From assembly GCA_900317065.1 (NCBI GenBank), contig ONFK01000051.1, positions 1-8,812 of the forward strand: DNA of 8,812 nt. Direction: 5' to 3'. Shown here one piece after another: positions 5,962 through 8,812 of this stretch (its first letter is position 1; the number at the start of each line of letters is the position of its first letter). The position numbers were made by a program, and so were the translations under genes. The DNA is from an uncultured Bacteroidales bacterium (GTDB lineage: Bacteria > Bacteroidota > Bacteroidia > Bacteroidales > UBA932). Below the pieces are notes generated by a model that worked only from the letters and a program-made list of their open reading frames with translations, was not told the origin of the DNA and searched no databases.

Positions 5962-6734
5962 TTCCGTCTGAACAGGATTTCGCGCAGGCGGTGGCTCTCT
6001 GGCGCGAGTGGAACGGGCATATCAACGTCATTTCCCGCAAGGACGAAGACAACATCTTCGCCCATCACATCCTCCATTCCCTCGCCATCGCGCAGTACCT
6101 TGAAATCTACTATCCCTCGTGCGTGGTTAATCCCCCTGAGGTCGAAGGATTCGGAGATCAGCACGCATCAGCGTGCACGGCGGAGGGCGTGTCCGAACTT
6201 GTTCGGACGGAAAGCCCGGGAGCCGCGGGGTACGTTAGGGGCGGAGCCCCTGACAAGACAGGAACGCCGCAGGCGGTTCCTACGTCCAGGACTTCCATCC
6301 TGGACGTAGGAACCGGGGGAGGTTTCCCAGGGATTCCGTTGGCGATGGTGATGCCCTTGGCGAAGTTCACGTTGTGCGATTCGATAGGGAAGAAGGTGAA
6401 GGTTGCGCAGGCGGTCTCGGACGGCCTCGGGTTGCAGAATGTAGAGTGCGTAAATGCCAGGGTGGAGAGTCTGCCCGGGCAGTGGGACTGGGTGGTGAGC
6501 CGTGCGGTCACGAGCCTTGAGAACTTCTATCCCTGGGTAAAAGGCCGCTTCCGCAACAGCATCCTCTATCTCAAAGGCGGCGACATCGACACCGAAATAG
6601 CGGTCCTCCGGAAAAAATACCATATTCCGACCGCAAATATCCGCACCTGGAGAATAGATTCCTGGTTAAAAGACGAATATTTTGCAGAAAAATTTGTAAT
6701 TGAGGTTGGAAAAAACTACCTTTGCACTCCCTAA
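5955..6734 (+). CDS. rsmG: 16S rRNA (guanine-N7) methyltransferase RsmG, carrying an in-frame insert
   Basis: RsmG (GidB) uses S-adenosylmethionine to methylate N7 of G527 in 16S rRNA. Recognisable pieces are WNGHINVISRKDEDNIFAHH and ILHSLAIAQYLEIYYPS near the N-terminus, motif I ILDVGTGGGFPGIPLA, then DSIGKKVKVAQAV, the DWVVSRAVTSLE segment and a late LYLKGGD. At 259 residues it is about 50 longer than typical Bacteroides RsmG (around 205 as I remember). The excess is concentrated between YYPS and motif I (about residues 58-115), where homologues go almost directly from the helix into the first Rossmann strand. The frame is intact and all downstream motifs are present, so the enzyme is probably made. 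The ATG overlaps the preceding stop (ATGCTGA). The last 40 bases contain the rpmH promoter. Loss of RsmG is known to give low-level streptomycin resistance in other bacteria. Confidence 0.94.
   Translation: MLIPSEQDFAQAVALWREWNGHINVISRKDEDNIFAHHILHSLAIAQYLEIYYPSCVVNPPEVEGFGDQHASACTAEGVSELVRTESPGAAGYVRGGAPDKTGTPQAVPTSRTSILDVGTGGGFPGIPLAMVMPLAKFTLCDSIGKKVKVAQAVSDGLGLQNVECVNARVESLPGQWDWVVSRAVTSLENFYPWVKGRFRNSILYLKGGDIDTEIAVLRKKYHIPTANIRTWRIDSWLKDEYFAEKFVIEVGKNYLCTP
6131..6315. repeat. In-frame, hairpin-packed insert inside rsmG, with an 18-bp inverted repeat at its right end
   Basis: Five consecutive inverted repeats fill this GC-rich stretch: gcacgc/gcgtgc (6161-6166/6171-6176), gtccgaac/gttcggac (6191-6198/6201-6208), aggggc-GGA-gcccct (6237-6251), aggaac/gttcct with inner pairs (6260-6281), and cggttcctacgtccagga/tcctggacgtaggaaccg (6274-6291/6298-6315, 18 perfect pairs, 6-base loop). 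The right arm of the last is native rsmG sequence coding for LDVGT of motif I, so the left arm is an inverted copy of host sequence. The extra peptide (Gly, Ala, Pro, Thr, Ser rich) has no counterpart in RsmG as I know it. The likely element core is 6131-6274 (144 nt, 48 codons). I infer an in-frame palindromic repeat element; its mobility is not demonstrated. Confidence 0.6.
6693..6724 (+). promoter_or_regulatory. Promoter for rpmH, inside the end of rsmG
   Basis: TTTG at 6693-6696 and TACCTTTG at 6717-6724 are separated by 20 bases. The second box matches TAnnTTTG exactly and is followed by CA, as is common in strong Bacteroidota promoters. Transcription should begin near 6730, leaving an A-rich leader of about 30 bases before the rpmH ATG at 6760. 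The boxes are seen directly; activity is inferred from position before a ribosomal protein gene. Confidence 0.75.
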
Positions 6735-6759
6735 TACGAAAAATTAAAAGAATATAGAT

Positions 6760-6912
6760 ATGAAAAGGACATTTCAACCTTCCAACCGCAAGCGCGTCAA
6801 CAAGCACGGCTTCCGTGAGCGCATGAGCACTCCCAACGGCCGTCGCGTACTTGCATCCCGCCGTGCACACGGGCGCAAGAAACTTACCGTGTCTTCCGAA
6901 GACAGGTGGTAG
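6760..6912 (+). CDS. rpmH: 50S ribosomal protein L34
   Basis: A 50-residue, strongly basic protein of the large ribosomal subunit that binds 23S rRNA. It starts MKRTFQPSNRKRVNKHGFRE and continues with MSTPNGRRVLASRRAHGRKK, the near-invariant L34 pattern; the tail LTVSSEDRW is of Bacteroidales type. The length is normal for the family. It has its own promoter at 6693-6724 and is followed by two hairpins, the second a clear terminator, so it is probably a monocistronic unit. There is no rnpA gene directly downstream, unlike the rpmH-rnpA pair of many other bacteria. No terminator separates rsmG from rpmH, so readthrough from the upstream operon is possible. Confidence 0.98.
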   Translation: MKRTFQPSNRKRVNKHGFRERMSTPNGRRVLASRRAHGRKKLTVSSEDRW

Positions 6913-6913
6913 T

Positions 6914-6931
6914 TTAACCTTTTTTGGTTAA
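6914..6931. repeat. Short perfect hairpin directly after the rpmH stop
   Basis: ttaacc (6914-6919) and ggttaa (6926-6931) are exact complements around a loop of six T. It begins two bases after the TAG stop and precedes the main terminator. It may protect the 3' end of the mRNA or aid termination; the role is inferred. Confidence 0.4.
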
Positions 6932-6934
6932 GAG

Positions 6935-6968
6935 AAGCGGTTGAATTCAATCTTCAGCCGCTTTTTCT
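6935..6968 (+). terminator. Rho-independent terminator of rpmH
   Basis: The stem aagcggttgaa (6935-6945) / ttcagccgctt (6953-6963) forms 11 pairs with one G-U wobble and a 7-base loop, and runs into a five-T tract (6962-6966) followed by C and T. It lies 22 bases after the rpmH stop and ends transcription before the peptidase gene at 6994. Confidence 0.8.
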
Positions 6969-6993
6969 GTTAAAAAATGCCTATATTTCGCCT

Positions 6994-8812
6994 ATGAAAA
7001 GTAATATCCTTATAATTCTGGCAATGACTGCTATTGCAATTGAAGCCTGCGCGCCCAAACTTCCCCAGACGCGCAAAGACGATACTGTCGACAATTACTT
7101 CGGCACGGAGGTCGCCGATCCATACCGTTGGCTGGAAGACGACGCTTCCGCCGAGACCGCTGCCTGGGTGAAGGCGCAGAATAAAGTAACCGGGGCCTAT
7201 CTTAAAAAACTTCCCGCCCGCGAAAAGATACTCGCGAGGCTCAAGGAAGTCGCCAACTACGAAAAGGTGGGCGCGCCCTCGCACAAGAAGAACGGCAAAT
7301 GGTATTTCTACAAGAACGACGGACTCCAGAACCAGAGCGTCCTCTACGAGATGGACGAACTCGGCGGCGAGCCCAGCGTCTTCCTGGATCCCAATACCCT
7401 CAGCGACGACGGCACGGTGGCTCTCAAGGGCACCTATTTCTCGCATGACTGCAAGTACATGGCCTATGTGATTTCCCGCAGCGGCAGCGACTGGGAAGAG
7501 GTTTTCGTGATGGATGTGGAGAACGGAAGCCTGCTTGAAGACCATATAGTGTGGGCCAAGTTCACCGGGGCTTCCTGGCGCGGCAACGGTTTTTACTACA
7601 GTGCCTACGACGCTCCGCAAGGGGATGGCCACGAGTTCAGCGGCAAGAACGAGGTCCACAAGATTTACTATCACAGGATCGGCACTCCCCAGAGCGAGGA
7701 TGAGCTCTATTTCAGCAATCCCGCCGAGCCCCTGCGTTTCTATCAGCTGGAAATAAACGAAGAGGAGACTCTCGCCTTCCTCTACGAAGACGGTGCCGAT
7801 GTCGGTAACAACCTCTATGTGAAGGATTTGCGTGTCGAGGGTGCGGAGTTCGTGCAGATGACCGCCGACATGAAGAATTCCTGCCTGCCCGTGGAGTCTG
7901 ACGGCGACATTATATATCTGTTCACCAACCTCGGAGCTCCGATGAACAAGATCGTGATGGCAGACGTCCATAATCCTTCCAGCAATAACTGGAAAGACCT
8001 TATTCCGGAGAGCGACTGTGTACTTGAAGGTGTCAGTTTCGTGGGCGGCAAGATCATCGCGTCCTATCTCAAGGATGCTTCCACCCATGCCTGGCTATAC
8101 GATACCGACGGCACTCGCATCAGGGAAATCGAACTTCCGGGAGTCGGTTCCGCCGGCTTCTCCGGCAAGAAGGACGAGCCGTTCTGCTTCTATTCCTACT
8201 CGTCTTTCACTACTCCCGGCACAATCTACAGTTACAATCTCGAAACTGGTGAGAGCAGCGTCTACTGCCAGCCGAAGACAAATTTCGATCTGTCGGAATT
8301 CGATGTGGAGCAGGTGTTCTTCGAGAGCAAGGACGGCACCCGCATCCCGATGTTCGTGACGCATAAGAAGAACGTAAAACTCGACGGCAGCAATCCCGTC
8401 CTGCTTTATGGCTATGGCGGATTCGACATCTCCCTCACCCCCGCCTTCTCCGCAAACAGGATTCCTTTCCTCGAGGCCGGCGGCATCTATGCCCAGGTGA
8501 ACCTGCGCGGCGGCGGCGAATATGGCGAGGCCTGGCATCTGGCCGGAACCAAGATGAACAAACAGAACGTGTTCGACGATTTCATCTCCGCAGCCGAATG
8601 GATGATTGCGCACCAGTGCACGTCACCGGAAAAGATTGCTATCCTGGGAGGCTCGAACGGCGGATTGCTGGTGGGCGCCTGCATGACACAGAGGCCGGAT
8701 CTCTACGCAGTGGCCATCCCTCAGGTCGGAGTCATGGATATGCTCCGCTACCACAAGTTCACCATCGGCTGGAACTGGGCCCCTGACTATGGCACCAGCG
8801 AGGACAGCGAAG
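6994..8812 (+). CDS. Prolyl oligopeptidase, family S9A, exported probable lipoprotein (partial, runs off the right edge)
   Basis: A serine peptidase that cleaves short peptides after proline. The frame is open for 606 codons from ATG 6994 to the window end. The N-terminus MKSNILIILAMTAIAIEACA is a signal peptide with a possible lipobox ending at C19, so the protein is likely exported and perhaps lipid-anchored; the Glu at -2 is unusual, so plain cleavage is possible. The S9A entry motif DPYRWLED follows (residues 43-50), then a long beta-propeller region (about 70-425) and the alpha/beta hydrolase domain. Within the latter are VLLYGYGGFD, RGGGEYGEAWH (505-515) and GGSNGG, with nucleophile S554. 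The catalytic Asp and His lie beyond the edge; the family is about 680-720 residues, so roughly 80-110 are missing. It stands downstream of a terminator. TATATTTC (6982-6989) is a weak -7 candidate very close to the ATG, with no good -33 box. Confidence 0.93.
   Translation, partial: MKSNILIILAMTAIAIEACAPKLPQTRKDDTVDNYFGTEVADPYRWLEDDASAETAAWVKAQNKVTGAYLKKLPAREKILARLKEVANYEKVGAPSHKKNGKWYFYKNDGLQNQSVLYEMDELGGEPSVFLDPNTLSDDGTVALKGTYFSHDCKYMAYVISRSGSDWEEVFVMDVENGSLLEDHIVWAKFTGASWRGNGFYYSAYDAPQGDGHEFSGKNEVHKIYYHRIGTPQSEDELYFSNPAEPLRFYQLEINEEETLAFLYEDGADVGNNLYVKDLRVEGAEFVQMTADMKNSCLPVESDGDIIYLFTNLGAPMNKIVMADVHNPSSNNWKDLIPESDCVLEGVSFVGGKIIASYLKDASTHAWLYDTDGTRIREIELPGVGSAGFSGKKDEPFCFYSYSSFTTPGTIYSYNLETGESSVYCQPKTNFDLSEFDVEQVFFESKDGTRIPMFVTHKKNVKLDGSNPVLLYGYGGFDISLTPAFSANRIPFLEAGGIYAQVNLRGGGEYGEAWHLAGTKMNKQNVFDDFISAAEWMIAHQCTSPEKIAILGGSNGGLLVGACMTQRPDLYAVAIPQVGVMDMLRYHKFTIGWNWAPDYGTSEDSE

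Noticed and set aside
6131..6297. The rsmG insert as an intein or self-splicing intron
   Set aside because: It is far too short, has no intein block motifs and no group I or II intron core, and the frame is continuous through it.
6158..6511. A minus-strand frame reading through the rsmG insert
   Set aside because: It runs on into the antisense of conserved RsmG motifs and has no recognisable domain; it is more simply a shadow of the repeat and of rsmG.
6970..8088. A 372-codon minus-strand open frame opposite the peptidase
   Set aside because: The plus strand encodes a clear prolyl oligopeptidase; the antisense frame has no motif.

Overview
The window looks like a chromosomal segment of a GC-rich Bacteroidales (Bacteroidota) bacterium, possibly an Alistipes- or Cryptobacteroides-like gut lineage; the genus is a guess. 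Three things point there. Candidate promoters fit the Bacteroidota form (TTTG, about 19-20 bases, TAnnTTTG). The RsmG and L34 proteins resemble Bacteroides versions as I remember them. Starts have little Shine-Dalgarno signal. No rRNA, tRNA, CRISPR array, transposase or integrase was seen.

Layout. Bases 1-390 (minus strand) hold most of a TadA-type tRNA adenosine deaminase that runs off the left edge. A 65-base divergent spacer (391-455) carries a perfect 10-bp inverted repeat overlapping a candidate polA promoter. From 456 to 6734 five plus-strand genes overlap end to start: polA, an ECF-type sigma factor, a GlpT-like organophosphate:phosphate antiporter, a NagD-type HAD phosphatase and rsmG. 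They are probably one operon. A promoter inside the end of rsmG serves rpmH (ribosomal protein L34), which is followed by a hairpin and a good Rho-independent terminator. From 6994 to the right edge runs a secreted, probably lipid-anchored, prolyl oligopeptidase (S9A), with catalytic Ser but truncated before the Asp and His.

How the genes fit together. The core genes serve information processing (tRNA wobble editing, DNA repair and Okazaki fragment maturation, 16S rRNA methylation, L34). Between polA and rsmG sits a sigma/transporter/phosphatase trio. The transporter could import a phosphorylated C3 compound and the phosphatase could remove its phosphate, but that link is inference.

Most notable observation. 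Both polA and rsmG carry an extra in-frame, GC-rich, hairpin-packed segment that does not look like family sequence. One lies in the linker after the 5' nuclease domain of PolA, the other directly before the SAM-binding motif I of RsmG. The two share short words in the same order and codon phase (TCCCCCTGAGG, CGGAGGGCG, CCGCAGGC), and both spans are multiples of three (111 and 144 nt). Each is also associated with a long perfect inverted repeat; in rsmG one arm is the reverse complement of the native motif I codons. This resembles protein-embedded palindromic elements such as the Rickettsia palindromic elements, and may be a dispersed family of in-frame structured repeats in this lineage.
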